Source: Alkalimarinus alittae
GTDB taxonomy: Bacteria; Pseudomonadota; Gammaproteobacteria; Pseudomonadales; Oleiphilaceae
Assembly: GCF_026016465.1 (NCBI RefSeq)
Contig: NZ_CP100390.1
Coordinates: 3,719,001 to 3,783,000, forward strand
Length of the DNA: 64,000 nt
Reading direction: 5' to 3'
Shown here one piece after another: positions 1 to 8,636 of the stretch. The translations under genes were made by a program, and so were the position numbers. The notes under the pieces are model-generated. The model had not been told where the DNA came from, did not search any database, and was given only the letters and a program-made list of their open reading frames with translations. The first letter of the stretch is position 1, and the number at the start of each line of letters is the position of its first letter.

Positions 1-1434
1 CTTGAGCAATTGGCTAAGTGCCGTTTCATGGACATTTCTGAATTCCCAGACGGTGTTGATGCACTGAAAGGAAAGAAAATCGTTGTAATCGGTTGTGGTG
101 CTCAGGGTCTAGCTCAGGGCATGAACTTACGTGACAGTGGTTGTGACGTATCTTACACTTTGCGTCAGGCAGCCATTGATGAGAAGCGTCAATCTTGGAA
201 GAACGCCACTGAAAACGGTTTCACGGTTGGCACTTATGAAGAGCTAATTCCTACTGCTGATGTAGTACTGAACTTGACGCCAGATAAGCAGCACACATCT
301 GTTGTTAACGCTATTATGCCTTTGATGAAGCAAGGCGCTTGTCTTTCTTATTCTCACGGTTTCAACATTGTTGAAGAAGGCATGCAAATTCGTGACGACC
401 TAACCGTTATCATGGTTGCGCCTAAGTGCCCAGGTTCTGAAGTTCGTAACGAATACGTTCGTGGCTTTGGTGTACCAACACTCATCGCGGTTCACGAAGA
501 TAACGATCCTAAGGGTGAAGGTCTTGCCTTAGCTAAAGCTTACGCAGTAGGTACTGGCGGCCATAAAGCAGGCGTATTGATGTCTTCTTTCATCGCTGAA
601 GTTAAGTCTGACTTGATGGGTGAGCAAACGATTCTTTGTGGCATGCTGCAAACCGGTTCACTACTATGCTTTGACAAAATGGTTGAAGAAGGGATTGACC
701 CAGGCTACGCATCTAAGTTGATTCAGTACGGTTGGGAAACCATCACTGAAGCACTTAAGTACGGCGGCGTGACTAACATGCTGGATCGTTTGTCTAACCC
801 AGCTAAGATCAAGTGTTTCGATCTAGCGGAAGAGCTTAAGCAGATCATGCGTCCGCTATACAACAAGCATCAGGACGACATCATCGACGGCACTTTCTCT
901 CGCGTAATGATGGAAGACTGGGCGAATGACGATGCTAACCTTCTAAAATGGCGTGCAGAAACAGCTGAGACTGCTTTCGAGAAGACGCCAGCAGGCGACG
1001 TTGAGATCTCTGAGCAAGAGTACTTCGATAACGGTATTTTGATGGTTGCGATGGTTAAAGCCGGTGTTGAATTAGCATTCGAAACCATGACGGCTGCGGG
1101 TATCGTTGCTGACTCTGCCTACTACGAGTCACTACATGAAACACCATTAATCGCTAACACGATCGCTCGTAAGAAGTTGTACGAGATGAACGCAACGATT
1201 TCTGATACAGCAGAGTACGGTTGCTACTTATACAACCACGCGTGTTTACCTCTTTTGGCTGACTTCATGAAAGGCATCAAGACTGACGTAATCGGTAAAG
1301 GCCTTGAGTTAGACGACCTAGGTGTTGATAACGCTCGCTTGATCGAAGTAAATGCTGAATTGCGTGCTCACCCTGTTGAGGCAATCGGTACGGTTCTTCG
1401 TGGACACATGGCTGACATGAAGAAAATTGTTTAA
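1..1434 (+). CDS. ilvC: Ketol-acid reductoisomerase, long class II form (5' end outside window)
   Basis: Converts acetolactate or acetohydroxybutyrate to the dihydroxy acid with NADPH, the second step of valine/leucine/isoleucine synthesis, in the cytoplasm. The reading frame is open from base 1 and reads [11 protein letters not shown], matching the region about 14 residues into E. coli IlvC, so the real ATG lies before the window; the TTG at position 10 is not a start. The dinucleotide-binding motif [10 protein letters not shown] and the [20 protein letters not shown] and [20 protein letters not shown] segments are all present. The remaining 477 codons indicate the long (about 490 residue) enterobacterial-type enzyme with a duplicated C-terminal domain. 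It is followed by a strong double hairpin and a T tract, so it ends its transcription unit. Confidence 0.97.
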   Translation, partial: LEQLAKCRFMDISEFPDGVDALKGKKIVVIGCGAQGLAQGMNLRDSGCDVSYTLRQAAIDEKRQSWKNATENGFTVGTYEELIPTADVVLNLTPDKQHTSVVNAIMPLMKQGACLSYSHGFNIVEEGMQIRDDLTVIMVAPKCPGSEVRNEYVRGFGVPTLIAVHEDNDPKGEGLALAKAYAVGTGGHKAGVLMSSFIAEVKSDLMGEQTILCGMLQTGSLLCFDKMVEEGIDPGYASKLIQYGWETITEALKYGGVTNMLDRLSNPAKIKCFDLAEELKQIMRPLYNKHQDDIIDGTFSRVMMEDWANDDANLLKWRAETAETAFEKTPAGDVEISEQEYFDNGILMVAMVKAGVELAFETMTAAGIVADSAYYESLHETPLIANTIARKKLYEMNATISDTAEYGCYLYNHACLPLLADFMKGIKTDVIGKGLELDDLGVDNARLIEVNAELRAHPVEAIGTVLRGHMADMKKIV

Positions 1435-1461
1435 TTAAAACGATAAGCAATTGCACGACCG

Positions 1462-1534
1462 GTTACCTTGCTTTTGCAAGGTAACGAAAAGGCCAAGACT
1501 GAAGGTTTATACCTAAGATCTTGGCCTTTTTTTT
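1462..1534 (+). terminator. Double-hairpin intrinsic terminator of ilvC
   Basis: A perfect 10-bp stem (GTTACCTTGC / GCAAGGTAAC, loop TTTT) lies at 1462-1485. It is followed by a second stem, AAGGCCAAGA (1489-1498) with TCTTGGCCTT (1519-1528), that runs directly into an eight-T tract. The second hairpin has the full intrinsic terminator form; the first may reinforce it. Confidence 0.85.
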
Positions 1535-1558
1535 AGCTGAAAAACAGACTGGATTCAT

Positions 1559-2983
1559 ATGACAACCAACCTCCCTATTCGCTTTGATGATTTAACGGTT
1601 AATTTTGATGATCGTTTTCAACTCGATCATATCAACTGGCAGATTGAACCCCAGCAACACTGGGTGATTACCGGTGCTAACGGTGCAGGCAAGTCGGCAT
1701 TAGCAGCCGTTTTAGCAGGCGCAGGGGATACTGTATCGGGTAAGCTTGAGGGCGTGCCTGCGCGTGTGGGTCTGGTATCGTTTGAAGCTCAGGCTGAATT
1801 AATCGAAGCCGAGCGTAAGAAAGATGACGCGGATATTATGGACGTTATCTCCGAAGGCACACCAGTACATGAGATTCTTTTCAAAGATTGCGCTGACCCT
1901 GACCTAGCCAAAGAACTGGCTGAAAAGTTCAACCTGACCCAACTACTTGATCGCTCGTTTCGCAAACTGTCGACCGGTGAATCACGCAAAGTAATGTTGA
2001 TTTGCGCGTTGGCAAGTAAGCCCGACCTATTAGTGCTCGATGAGCCTTTTGACGGTCTAGATGCTGACAGCTTAGCGATGCTGCAAGCGCACCTTCAAAC
2101 GCTAATCAAAACAGTCCCCATGGTGATGGTTCTAAACCGTTTTGATGAATTCCCAGAATTTATTACCCATATTGCATACGTTGACCATGGCCAGCTGCAA
2201 TTACAAGTAAGCCGAGACGATACCACTGCGTTCGAGGAGCTTTATAAATTATTACACATTAAAACCACTGATCTTACTGTTCCTGCTGCCGACCCTGATA
2301 CCGCTATTCCCGCGCTCAATCCCGATGATCCTTTGGTGCGCTTAAGAAATTTGACCATTCAATATGACAATAAAAAGATCATCGACAACCTTAATTGGAC
2401 TATTGAGCCCAACCAACACTGGCAATTAAGCGGCCCTAACGGCAGCGGCAAAACCGGCTTACTGTCGATCATCACTGGGGACCACCCGCAATGCTACGTT
2501 AACGATATTTTTGTCTTTGGCTTTAAGCGCGGTAGCGGTGAAAGTATCTGGCAAATCAAACAATTTATTGGTTATGTTTCTACAGCGCTACAATGGGAAT
2601 ACAAAGGCACCACCGGCCTGCGTAACGTTATCCTTTCTGGGTTTCATGATAGTAATGGTTTATACACTCGATGCACTGATAGGCAAAAAGCCATAGCCAA
2701 TGAGTGGCTAGAGCTACTGGGTATGAGCGATAGAGGTGATGAGATTTTTGGTAAACTGTCTTATGGTGATCAACGCTTGCTCTTGATTGCACGCGCGATG
2801 GTCAAGCATCCGCCCTTGCTGATCCTTGATGAACCTTGTTTAGGGCTTGATGATATGAATCGGCAGATGGTGCTCGCCCTGATTGAGAAGATTTGTGCCA
2901 GTACGGGGATATCGGTGATCTATGTAAACCATCACCCTGAGGATAAAATAAAAGGGATTGGTAATTATATTTCGTTAGTTTGA
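1559..2983 (+). CDS. modF: ModF/PhrA-like double ABC ATPase
   Basis: A cytoplasmic protein with two ABC ATPase domains in one chain and no membrane segments. Domain 1 has Walker A GANGAGKS at residues 39-46, the signature LSTGES and a Walker B ending LVLDEPFDGLD. Domain 2 has Walker A GPNGSGKT, the signature LSYGDQ and LLILDEPCLGLDD. Length (474) and layout match E. coli ModF (about 490 residues), a ModF/PhrA-type protein historically linked to molybdate transport or photorepair and of uncertain function. There are no mod transport genes next to it, so a transport role cannot be inferred from context. It follows the ilvC terminator and is convergent with the response regulator downstream. The EQH-type spacing of ABC-F translation factors is not apparent. 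Family assignment is good; function is open. Confidence 0.8.
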   Translation: MTTNLPIRFDDLTVNFDDRFQLDHINWQIEPQQHWVITGANGAGKSALAAVLAGAGDTVSGKLEGVPARVGLVSFEAQAELIEAERKKDDADIMDVISEGTPVHEILFKDCADPDLAKELAEKFNLTQLLDRSFRKLSTGESRKVMLICALASKPDLLVLDEPFDGLDADSLAMLQAHLQTLIKTVPMVMVLNRFDEFPEFITHIAYVDHGQLQLQVSRDDTTAFEELYKLLHIKTTDLTVPAADPDTAIPALNPDDPLVRLRNLTIQYDNKKIIDNLNWTIEPNQHWQLSGPNGSGKTGLLSIITGDHPQCYVNDIFVFGFKRGSGESIWQIKQFIGYVSTALQWEYKGTTGLRNVILSGFHDSNGLYTRCTDRQKAIANEWLELLGMSDRGDEIFGKLSYGDQRLLLIARAMVKHPPLLILDEPCLGLDDMNRQMVLALIEKICASTGISVIYVNHHPEDKIKGIGNYISLV

Positions 2984-3022
2984 GTTGACGATGTAGGTGA
3001 ATTTAATCGCCTACAAATCAAC
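2984..3022. terminator. Palindromic hairpin between convergent genes, TGTAGG type
   Basis: Directly after the stop of the ModF-like gene, GTTGA (2984-2988) pairs with TCAAC (3018-3022). TGTAGGTGA (2992-3000) pairs with TCGCCTACA (3007-3015) with one G-T wobble and loop ATTTAA. There is no T tract, so it may act as a Rho-assisted or bidirectional terminator or be an intergenic repeat. Its arms share TGTAGG/CCTACA with palindromes near 27.3 kb and 62.6 kb. Confidence 0.5.
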
Positions 3023-3079
3023 ACCAATCACGCCAAAGTAGCGCGATGCCTTTCATTTAACTACGCCCTTATTCAAACA

Positions 3080-3961
3080 CTAAAACCTCGCCATATACTT
3101 CGAAAGATGCTCCATCTTCTGCGGGTCTTCATCTACAAAGCGAATGATAATGCTCACGAAATCGGTATCCATTCGCTTATCAACCGCTTGTAATTGATGC
3201 ACATAGCCATTCAAGCGGGCCACCTCACCTTCAAGCTCAAGGTCTACAACCGCTGACTCAAGAATGCCAGGGAACTTCTCTTCTCGCTTGGCGATGACTT
3301 TAATTTCGGTCAGGCTTATAGCTTTGATTATGCACTTCACAGTGCTATCAGAAAACCTGACTTCTGCGACGCCCTTACTTCCGCCTTTTGCTGAGCTCGC
3401 ATTCTTAACCGCCGCCTTTTTAACTTGCTCCATGCCCGACGTAGCACCCGTTAAGAGTGAAGCGGTCTGACTGTTATCTGACGCAGGCGCTTTAACGGTT
3501 GTTGATGCGCCCGTTAAAAGTGAGGCAGAATTTTTGAACGCATCTTGCAGTGGCGCACTTTGAACGTGCGCTGACTTTTTTAATTTTGACCCCAACGCTT
3601 TAATAATACGGCCTGAGAGTTGCTCTGGACTGAAGGGCTTTCCCAAATAACCTGAAACACCCTCTTTTACTGCCTCCATGACATGGTCACGATCTCCACG
3701 ACTGGTAATCATGATAAAAGGTGTTTTTACATAACTATCATGCTGTCTTGCCCAACGAAGTAACTCAAGCCCATTCATTTCAGGCATTTCCCAATCGCAT
3801 AAGATGAGGTCAAACGCCCCCCGCTCCATCAAGGCTTGAGCTTTTTTCCCATCGGACGCTTCTTCCATCACAATGCTAGGGAAACTATTACGAACTGTTC
3901 GCTTCACCAAATCACGAACAAAACTGGCGTCATCAACGACTAACGCCTTAATATTGGCCAT
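3080..3961 (-). CDS. Response regulator: CheY-like receiver, linker and PilZ-like output domain
   Basis: Residues 1-120 form a receiver domain: acidic pair D10-D11, phosphoacceptor D56 in LILCDWEMPEMNG, T86 in IMITSRG and K108 in GKPF, so phosphorylation should be possible. Residues about 125-195 are a low-complexity Ser/Ala/Lys-rich linker carrying the hexapeptide SLLTGA twice. The last 95 residues are beta-rich and PilZ-like in layout, but the usual RxxxR and (D/N)xSxxG c-di-GMP signatures are not evident. No histidine kinase is adjacent. Convergent with the ModF-like gene; 166 bp separate its start from cysZ. It probably links a phosphorelay to surface or motility behaviour, but that is inference from the domain pairing alone. 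Confidence 0.75.
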   Translation of the reverse strand: MANIKALVVDDASFVRDLVKRTVRNSFPSIVMEEASDGKKAQALMERGAFDLILCDWEMPEMNGLELLRWARQHDSYVKTPFIMITSRGDRDHVMEAVKEGVSGYLGKPFSPEQLSGRIIKALGSKLKKSAHVQSAPLQDAFKNSASLLTGASTTVKAPASDNSQTASLLTGATSGMEQVKKAAVKNASSAKGGSKGVAEVRFSDSTVKCIIKAISLTEIKVIAKREEKFPGILESAVVDLELEGEVARLNGYVHQLQAVDKRMDTDFVSIIIRFVDEDPQKMEHLSKYMARF

Positions 3962-4127
3962 ACGATCTCCAAATTAAGTTACGGGCAGCTAAACCGTCAA
4001 CAGCCAGAATCGTTATCCATCTGCCATATCTATCAGTATTTTTTTACCCTATACACATAGCATAGATGACTGTTCGAAATTTGCGTTGAAAACTATCATT
4101 ACCAACAGGCAAATAGCACTGTAGGCC

Positions 4128-4886
4128 TCACGAAATCTTTTGCCTTTTTTCGTTTACCCAAAAGGCCGTTGCACCACAAACAGCTGCAGGCACCGCGATC
4201 AAATTGACGATAGGAATCATCGCGACCACATACACTAACATACCAAACGACAAAGAGGGCCAACGTCTTTCAGACGCAAATCGTTTAAGGTGAGCAAATG
4301 ACATATTGTTGTTGTCTGCTGGGTAATCAACATACTGTAACGTCATCATCCAACTTGAAAAACCAAACCAGAGCACACCTGCGATTAAATTCACGCCAGG
4401 AATAAAACCCAATATCAGCAACAATATTGCTCGTGGAAGATAATAGATTAGCTTGTGTAATTCTCTAGCGATGCTACGCGGAATAGTGGCGACAAGAGCC
4501 TTCCAGCCATCATCACCCTCCAGTTTTTCACCTGTTAAATGCTGTTCAACCTTTTCAGATAATATCCCATAAAAAGGCGAACCGATTAAGTTTGCAACTG
4601 CCACAAAGCAATACGCTAAAACCATAATAATAGCCACCGCATATAACGGCCAGAACAACCATTCCAAGAAAGATAACCAAGTCGGTAACCACTCCATCAA
4701 AGCAGCCATCCAGCCACCAAAAAGCTCATAACTGGCTGTCACCATCCAGTAAAACAACAATGTATTGATCATTAACGGAGCGATAACAAATAGGCGCAAC
4801 CCTGGCTGCCTAATAAGCCGAAACCCCTCAGAGAAATAGGCGAGCCCACCCGATAAGTTTAGTTGGGATACTTGTTGGTTATTCAT
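4128..4886 (-). CDS. cysZ: Sulfate transporter CysZ
   Basis: Inner-membrane protein of 252 residues, the normal CysZ length, that imports sulfate for cysteine synthesis. It aligns with E. coli CysZ over its whole length, including the start motif GGLAYFSEGFRLI, the central YLPRAILLLILGFIPGVN and the WMMTLQYVDYPADN block, followed by a C-terminal hydrophobic hairpin ending AAVCGATAFWVNEKR. At least four hydrophobic segments are visible. No cysteine biosynthesis gene is adjacent here. The gene lies 48 bp downstream of the DUF2971 gene on the same strand, so they may be cotranscribed. Confidence 0.92.
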   Translation of the reverse strand: MNNQQVSQLNLSGGLAYFSEGFRLIRQPGLRLFVIAPLMINTLLFYWMVTASYELFGGWMAALMEWLPTWLSFLEWLFWPLYAVAIIMVLAYCFVAVANLIGSPFYGILSEKVEQHLTGEKLEGDDGWKALVATIPRSIARELHKLIYYLPRAILLLILGFIPGVNLIAGVLWFGFSSWMMTLQYVDYPADNNNMSFAHLKRFASERRWPSLSFGMLVYVVAMIPIVNLIAVPAAVCGATAFWVNEKRQKIS

Positions 4887-4934
4887 TCATTTTCCTTCTA
4901 TTTAACATCAATCCATAACGTTTATGATGCTTAT

Positions 4935-5756
4935 TTAGTTTTCTTGAATACGGTGTATTTGATACTGGCTAGCATCAAGATAGCTACCAAAAACAGGAAT
5001 ATGTCGATACCGCAAATCAGACTTCATTAGATTTAATATACTTTTTTTGAGCACGCCACTCATCAACGCGCCGAGTGTGACCGACTTAATAATCGCCGTA
5101 GGCATGCGATGCAAATAAACTTTCTGACCTTCAAAGTCCATTGATTTATCAGCCACTGAGACAGGCCTTATAATGCGCCACTCACGCTCACTTTGATAGT
5201 GTTCGCCTCGCGTAAAAAGAGGTGAAAATGGATGCGTTTCTTTTAATTTAAGCGGACGCTCTTGAGTATATTTAACAGGTATAAATAGCTGGGGGTCTCC
5301 TCGATATTGCTTATGAGTAAAAAACTCATGAGTTTGATCCAACTCCATCACCATCCCTCGGTGATTATCTGCATGATATTGCCAAAGCATAGTGTTATCG
5401 CCCCGCTCATATAGCCCCAATACCGTCAGAGATTTGCGTTGTTTTGCTGATAACGAAATCGCATCAGGTATAGACCGTTGCCGTATTTGGGCTTCTATAG
5501 ACGCCCGCTTTTGTGCAGCCTGCTCAATAAAATACTCAAACGTCATCAAGCTCGATAACGCGTCAGGCAACGCTTGATACTGACTTTTTAGTTCAGCACG
5601 ATACTCTTCCTCCGATACCGCGGCCACCCCATCAGGCTGCTTCATTGGTGCATTAGCCACAAACGGGTCTATTAGCGTATCAGCATCTACAAAAGGCAGT
5701 CTCCCCTCTCTTAACCACGTCAACCCCGACCCCTTGCAATATAAAAACAGACTCAC
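4935..5756 (-). CDS. DUF2971-type protein of unknown function
   Basis: A 273-residue soluble protein with no signal peptide or membrane segment. The segment MLWQYHADNHRGMVME near the middle, followed some 60 residues later by HYQSEREWRIIRP, is the paired motif of the DUF2971 family (Trp-x-x-Tyr followed by a Glu-x-Glu-Trp-Arg element). Members are scattered among bacteria, often as orphan genes. Their biochemical role is not established, and some occur in phage- or defence-associated neighbourhoods. The neighbours here (cysZ, rluA) are housekeeping genes and give no functional clue. The start ATG at 5756 follows a T-rich run and has only a weak ribosome binding site. Confidence 0.6.
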   Translation of the reverse strand: MSLFLYCKGSGLTWLREGRLPFVDADTLIDPFVANAPMKQPDGVAAVSEEEYRAELKSQYQALPDALSSLMTFEYFIEQAAQKRASIEAQIRQRSIPDAISLSAKQRKSLTVLGLYERGDNTMLWQYHADNHRGMVMELDQTHEFFTHKQYRGDPQLFIPVKYTQERPLKLKETHPFSPLFTRGEHYQSEREWRIIRPVSVADKSMDFEGQKVYLHRMPTAIIKSVTLGALMSGVLKKSILNLMKSDLRYRHIPVFGSYLDASQYQIHRIQEN

Positions 5757-5988
5757 ACAACACCTTTACGTTTTTTTGATCAAACCATATCACTATTAAG
5801 TCGCAGCCCATAAAGCCACTCAACGACAACTATCATAGCGAAAAGTACCATAATTCTAATAGTCAGATTTTAAATCATTTAGCAATTGCCGCCATTTCGT
5901 TGTATAAAGCACCTTTTTAAGGTCTATGCTTAGCAGGTAAAACTCAGTGACATAGGCTCTGACCCAGTGCCTAAGAATCAATGTATTT

Positions 5989-6621
5989 ATGAATAAAGAT
6001 CACATCCCTATTGTCTACCAAGATGACCACGTCATTGTTGCGGTTAAACCCAATGGCCTACTGTCTGTTCCTGGTCGGGCGCCAGAGCACAAAGATTGCC
6101 TTATCAGTCGAATTCAGCAAACACGGCCTGAAGCATTGACAGTTCACCGCCTTGACTGCGAAACCTCTGGGCTTGTCGTACTCGCCTGCAATAAAGAAAG
6201 TCAGCGCGAGTTGAGTCGCCAGTTTCACGATAGAGAAATTCAAAAACGTTATATTGCGGTGGTAGATGGCGTTCTAGAAAACGACGAAGGTGAAGTCAAC
6301 CTCCCTCTTATTGGTGATTGGCCGAACCGCCCCAAGCAAATGGTCGACTTTGAACGGGGCAAGCCCTCCCAAACATTTTATAACGTTCTTAGTCGCTCAA
6401 ACAATACTACTCGTGTTTCATTAACCCCTATTACTGGCCGTTCTCACCAACTAAGGGTCCACATGTTGTCGCTAGGTCATGCTATTTTAGGTGATAGTCT
6501 TTATGCATCAGATAACGTCTTAGCAAAATCGCCCAGAATGCTACTACATGCATCCGAACTCGGATTCAAACACCCATCAACGGAGGAATTTTGTGTTTAC
6601 CAATATCCTGCTGAGTTTTAA
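5989..6621 (+). CDS. rluA: Dual-specificity 23S rRNA/tRNA pseudouridine synthase RluA
   Basis: Isomerises uridine to pseudouridine, in E. coli at 23S rRNA U746 and position 32 of several tRNAs. The catalytic aspartate sits in VHRLDCETSGLVVLA. Other family motifs are VNKP-like VAVKPNGLLSVPGR at the N terminus, PLIGDWPNRPKQ, and PITGRSHQLRVHMLSLGHAILGD near the C terminus. Length 210 against 219 for E. coli RluA, without the S4 domain of RluC/RluD. This points to RluA rather than another subfamily. The 3' end overlaps the start of the VanZ-like gene by 29 bp, suggesting translational coupling. Confidence 0.93.
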   Translation: MNKDHIPIVYQDDHVIVAVKPNGLLSVPGRAPEHKDCLISRIQQTRPEALTVHRLDCETSGLVVLACNKESQRELSRQFHDREIQKRYIAVVDGVLENDEGEVNLPLIGDWPNRPKQMVDFERGKPSQTFYNVLSRSNNTTRVSLTPITGRSHQLRVHMLSLGHAILGDSLYASDNVLAKSPRMLLHASELGFKHPSTEEFCVYQYPAEF

Positions 6622-7009
6622 ACCCTTGTTTAATCACAAATGGTCGGCTATCCACAAACTCGCATTATGGACGGCTGTCATCGCTATATTTTATCTTGCA
6701 ACAACATCAGTAGAGCATACCGTACAGTCAACCTTTAATGATAAGTTTAATCACCTGATAGCGTTTGGGGTGCTGTCATTTCTGAGCCATATAGCCTTTC
6801 AAAATCGTCCATGGTTACACTGGGCTATCGCTCTTTTTAGCTATGGCTTATTGATTGAACTCGTACAGTACTTTCTCCCTCATCGAGCGTTTTCTCTACT
6901 CGATCTCGCCACCGATTTACTGGGCATCGTTGCTTATGTGATTATTTTTAAACCCCTCTTTACCCCACTTTTAAGCCTTCCCCCCCTCGACTATGCAAAA
7001 AAAACATAA
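6593..7009 (+). CDS. VanZ-like small membrane protein
   Basis: A membrane protein of 138 residues with about four hydrophobic helices and the VanZ-family signature of a polar DKFNHLIAFGVLSF segment in helix 2 followed by LIELVQYFLPHRAFSLLDLATDLLG. I chose the GTG at 6593 because GGAGG lies at 6582-6586, six bases before it. An upstream in-frame ATG at 6548 has no such site and would lengthen the overlap with rluA. VanZ proteins outside glycopeptide-resistance clusters have no firmly known role. The overlap with rluA implies cotranscription. The CsrB-type RNA gene begins about 230 bp downstream. Confidence 0.75.
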   Translation: MFTNILLSFKPLFNHKWSAIHKLALWTAVIAIFYLATTSVEHTVQSTFNDKFNHLIAFGVLSFLSHIAFQNRPWLHWAIALFSYGLLIELVQYFLPHRAFSLLDLATDLLGIVAYVIIFKPLFTPLLSLPPLDYAKKT

Positions 7010-7035
7010 CTCATGCGTTTGTACGCAAACAAACC

Positions 7036-7100
7036 TGTAGGAAATTGCCCATTAGCTTTGTGCGAAATATCTCACAAATGTGTAGGATATCTCCCTAATT
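7036..7100 (+). promoter_or_regulatory. Three phased TGT(A/G)(G/C)G boxes upstream of the CsrB-type RNA
   Basis: TGTAGG occurs at 7036 and 7081 and TGTGCG at 7059, giving start-to-start spacings of 23 and 22 bp (about two helical turns). Each is followed by an A/T core. The middle one is an imperfect palindrome, TGTGCG-N6-CTCACA (7059-7076), resembling the GacA/UvrY upstream activating sequence TGTAAG-N6-CTTACA. It is about 180 bp before the predicted start of the RNA, the distance seen for GacA sites in Pseudomonas rsm RNA genes. Binding by a GacA homologue is inferred. Confidence 0.5.
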
Positions 7101-7204
7101 ATCCATAAAACCTAATAAAGAAAACGCCAACTCACTTATAAGAGATTGTTTTATATCGATTTAATTAAAACACCGCCAACAAACAAAAATCAACTGTGAT
7201 AACC

Positions 7205-7244
7205 GTCACACTCCTGTAACAGTTCCACTGCTATAGTTCATTTC
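7205..7244 (+). promoter_or_regulatory. Predicted promoter of the CsrB-type RNA
   Basis: A good -10 element TATAGT lies at 7232-7237 with no convincing -35 seventeen bases upstream, as expected for an activator-dependent promoter. Transcription would start near 7244, just before the first GGA motif at 7259. Confidence 0.5.
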
Positions 7245-7770
7245 GTCAAGGCAGACAGGGAAACGGACACTACCAGGAAGGCATCTTCGTATGGATACGA
7301 AGGGAAGCATGGAGCAGATGGAATCTGTCAGCTTAAGGGATTCAAATTAAGGACACAAAGCATTGACGCTTTGTTTGTATAGGTACAGTAAGTACCGTCA
7401 AAATTGGTAAGAGCAGAACTCTCAAGGATTGAGTTAAGGATAGACCGATAAAGGATTTATCTAGCCAGGATTGCAAAATTAGCCAAGGTAGGCAACGGAC
7501 TTTAGGGATAATACGGAAGTTACTTGTTACGGATACCCAAGGTTGGGCAGGACGCTAAGGACTAAAAGGAATTTAATAGGCGCATCAATGGACTGATGTT
7601 TCTTTCAGGATGAAAGTTTAACCGATACGTGATGAATCATTGGATGTATTGTCACTCGGTATAAATATATAACAATCCTAATAATAATGATGGCGTCAGC
7701 CATATCATGGAAGATTAAATAGACCTGTTCCGACATAAGGGCTCATCAAAATGATGGGCCTTTTTATTTT
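7244..7770 (+). ncRNA. csrB: CsrB/RsmZ-type regulatory RNA that would sequester CsrA/RsmA
   Basis: This stretch has no credible open reading frame but carries about 24 GGA motifs on the plus strand between 7259 and 7711. At least five sit exactly in hairpin loops: CTTCGTA-TGGA-TACGAAG (7285-7302), CTCAA-GGA-TTGAG (7421-7433), GATAAA-GGA-TTTATC (7447-7461), CATCA-ATGGAC-TGATG (7583-7598) and CTTTCA-GGA-TGAAAG (7602-7616). GGA in a hairpin loop is the binding element of the translational regulator CsrA/RsmA. CsrB-family RNAs use many copies to titrate it. A strong intrinsic terminator closes the transcript. At roughly 520 nt it is longer than E. coli CsrB (about 360) and much longer than Pseudomonas RsmZ. 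The exact 5' end is uncertain. Confidence 0.85.
7737..7770 (+). terminator. Intrinsic terminator of the CsrB-type RNA
   Basis: GGCTCATC (7740-7747) pairs with GATGGGCC (7753-7760) through a five-base loop with one G-T wobble. The stem can be extended by AAG/TTT, and TTTTTATTTT follows at 7761-7770. Confidence 0.88.
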
Positions 7771-7785
7771 GTCCGCCGTATACAC

Positions 7786-8445
7786 TTACCGTTCACCTGC
7801 CGCATGATAAATTCTAACCTGATTAAACTCTTCAAATTCGTTTAGGTCAGGCCAAGTTCTACAAGTAATAACTTGCTGCAACTCATACGCCTCATCGCCC
7901 AAATTTTTAACCCTTGAGTCCGCTAAAATAATCAGTGAAGCCGCCTGTTTAAACCGTTTCAAAAACGGCATATTCTCAGGGTCATACAGCACATCAGCCG
8001 CAACGATGACATCAATATCACCCAGACACTGCTCCAAATCTTCTGAAACTACGACTTCAACATTATTAAGGGATGCATTAGCGTTGGCGGCATCAAGCGC
8101 GTCGGGGTCAATATCACAAGCAATGGCCTTGTTAGCACCCGCCTTAGCTGCCGCAATAGCGACGATGGCAGAACCTGCACCAAAATCGAGTACATTTTTA
8201 CCTGCTACCAGTTCAGGGTGTTGCAAAATATAACTGGCCAGCGCTTGCCCGCTCGCCCAACAAAAAGACCAATAAGCAGGCTCTGCCACAACCGCCTGAG
8301 CTTCATCATGACTTAATGGACCTTCTAGTACCTCGGGGTTAAATAAATAAAGAGACAGCGCCTTACAACCGGCAGGCTGAGTGATGGCTACATCCCCTTT
8401 CGATAAAGTTTTTTGAATGTTTTTAATCAGTTTATCTTTGGTCAT
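7786..8445 (-). CDS. Class I SAM-dependent protein methyltransferase, ETFB-lysine/PrmA-like
   Basis: A 219-residue cytoplasmic enzyme. The AdoMet-binding motif I is [20 protein letters not shown], followed by the acidic motif [14 protein letters not shown] and motif [11 protein letters not shown]. Preceding these is the segment [17 protein letters not shown], typical of the group that includes the electron-transfer-flavoprotein beta lysine methyltransferases and relatives of PrmA. PrmA itself is longer with an extra N-terminal domain, so this is not PrmA. The target cannot be read from sequence; no etf genes are in the window. It is convergent with the CsrB-type RNA and divergent from selU. 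Confidence 0.7.
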   Translation of the reverse strand: MTKDKLIKNIQKTLSKGDVAITQPAGCKALSLYLFNPEVLEGPLSHDEAQAVVAEPAYWSFCWASGQALASYILQHPELVAGKNVLDFGAGSAIVAIAAAKAGANKAIACDIDPDALDAANANASLNNVEVVVSEDLEQCLGDIDVIVAADVLYDPENMPFLKRFKQAASLIILADSRVKNLGDEAYELQQVITCRTWPDLNEFEEFNQVRIYHAAGER

Positions 8446-8636
8446 ATGGATAGCAAAGCGTCTTTGTGAGCCTGGGCAATCAGTTATTTTAAACTGAATC
8501 GCCTTAATTCGAATAGCCTTCTAGGTTATCACCTTCATTTTCTTTATACTTCCCCTTTATGTTTTTCCTTTAAAATCGGGGGTTTTAAAATAATGATGCT
8601 CGATCTTATTTCTAACCTCAAATACAGTTTATAGTT

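Noticed and set aside
7447-7640. Small peptide genes inside the CsrB-type RNA
   Set aside because: The AGGA motifs look like ribosome binding sites, but they fall in hairpin loops and are not followed by sustained frames.
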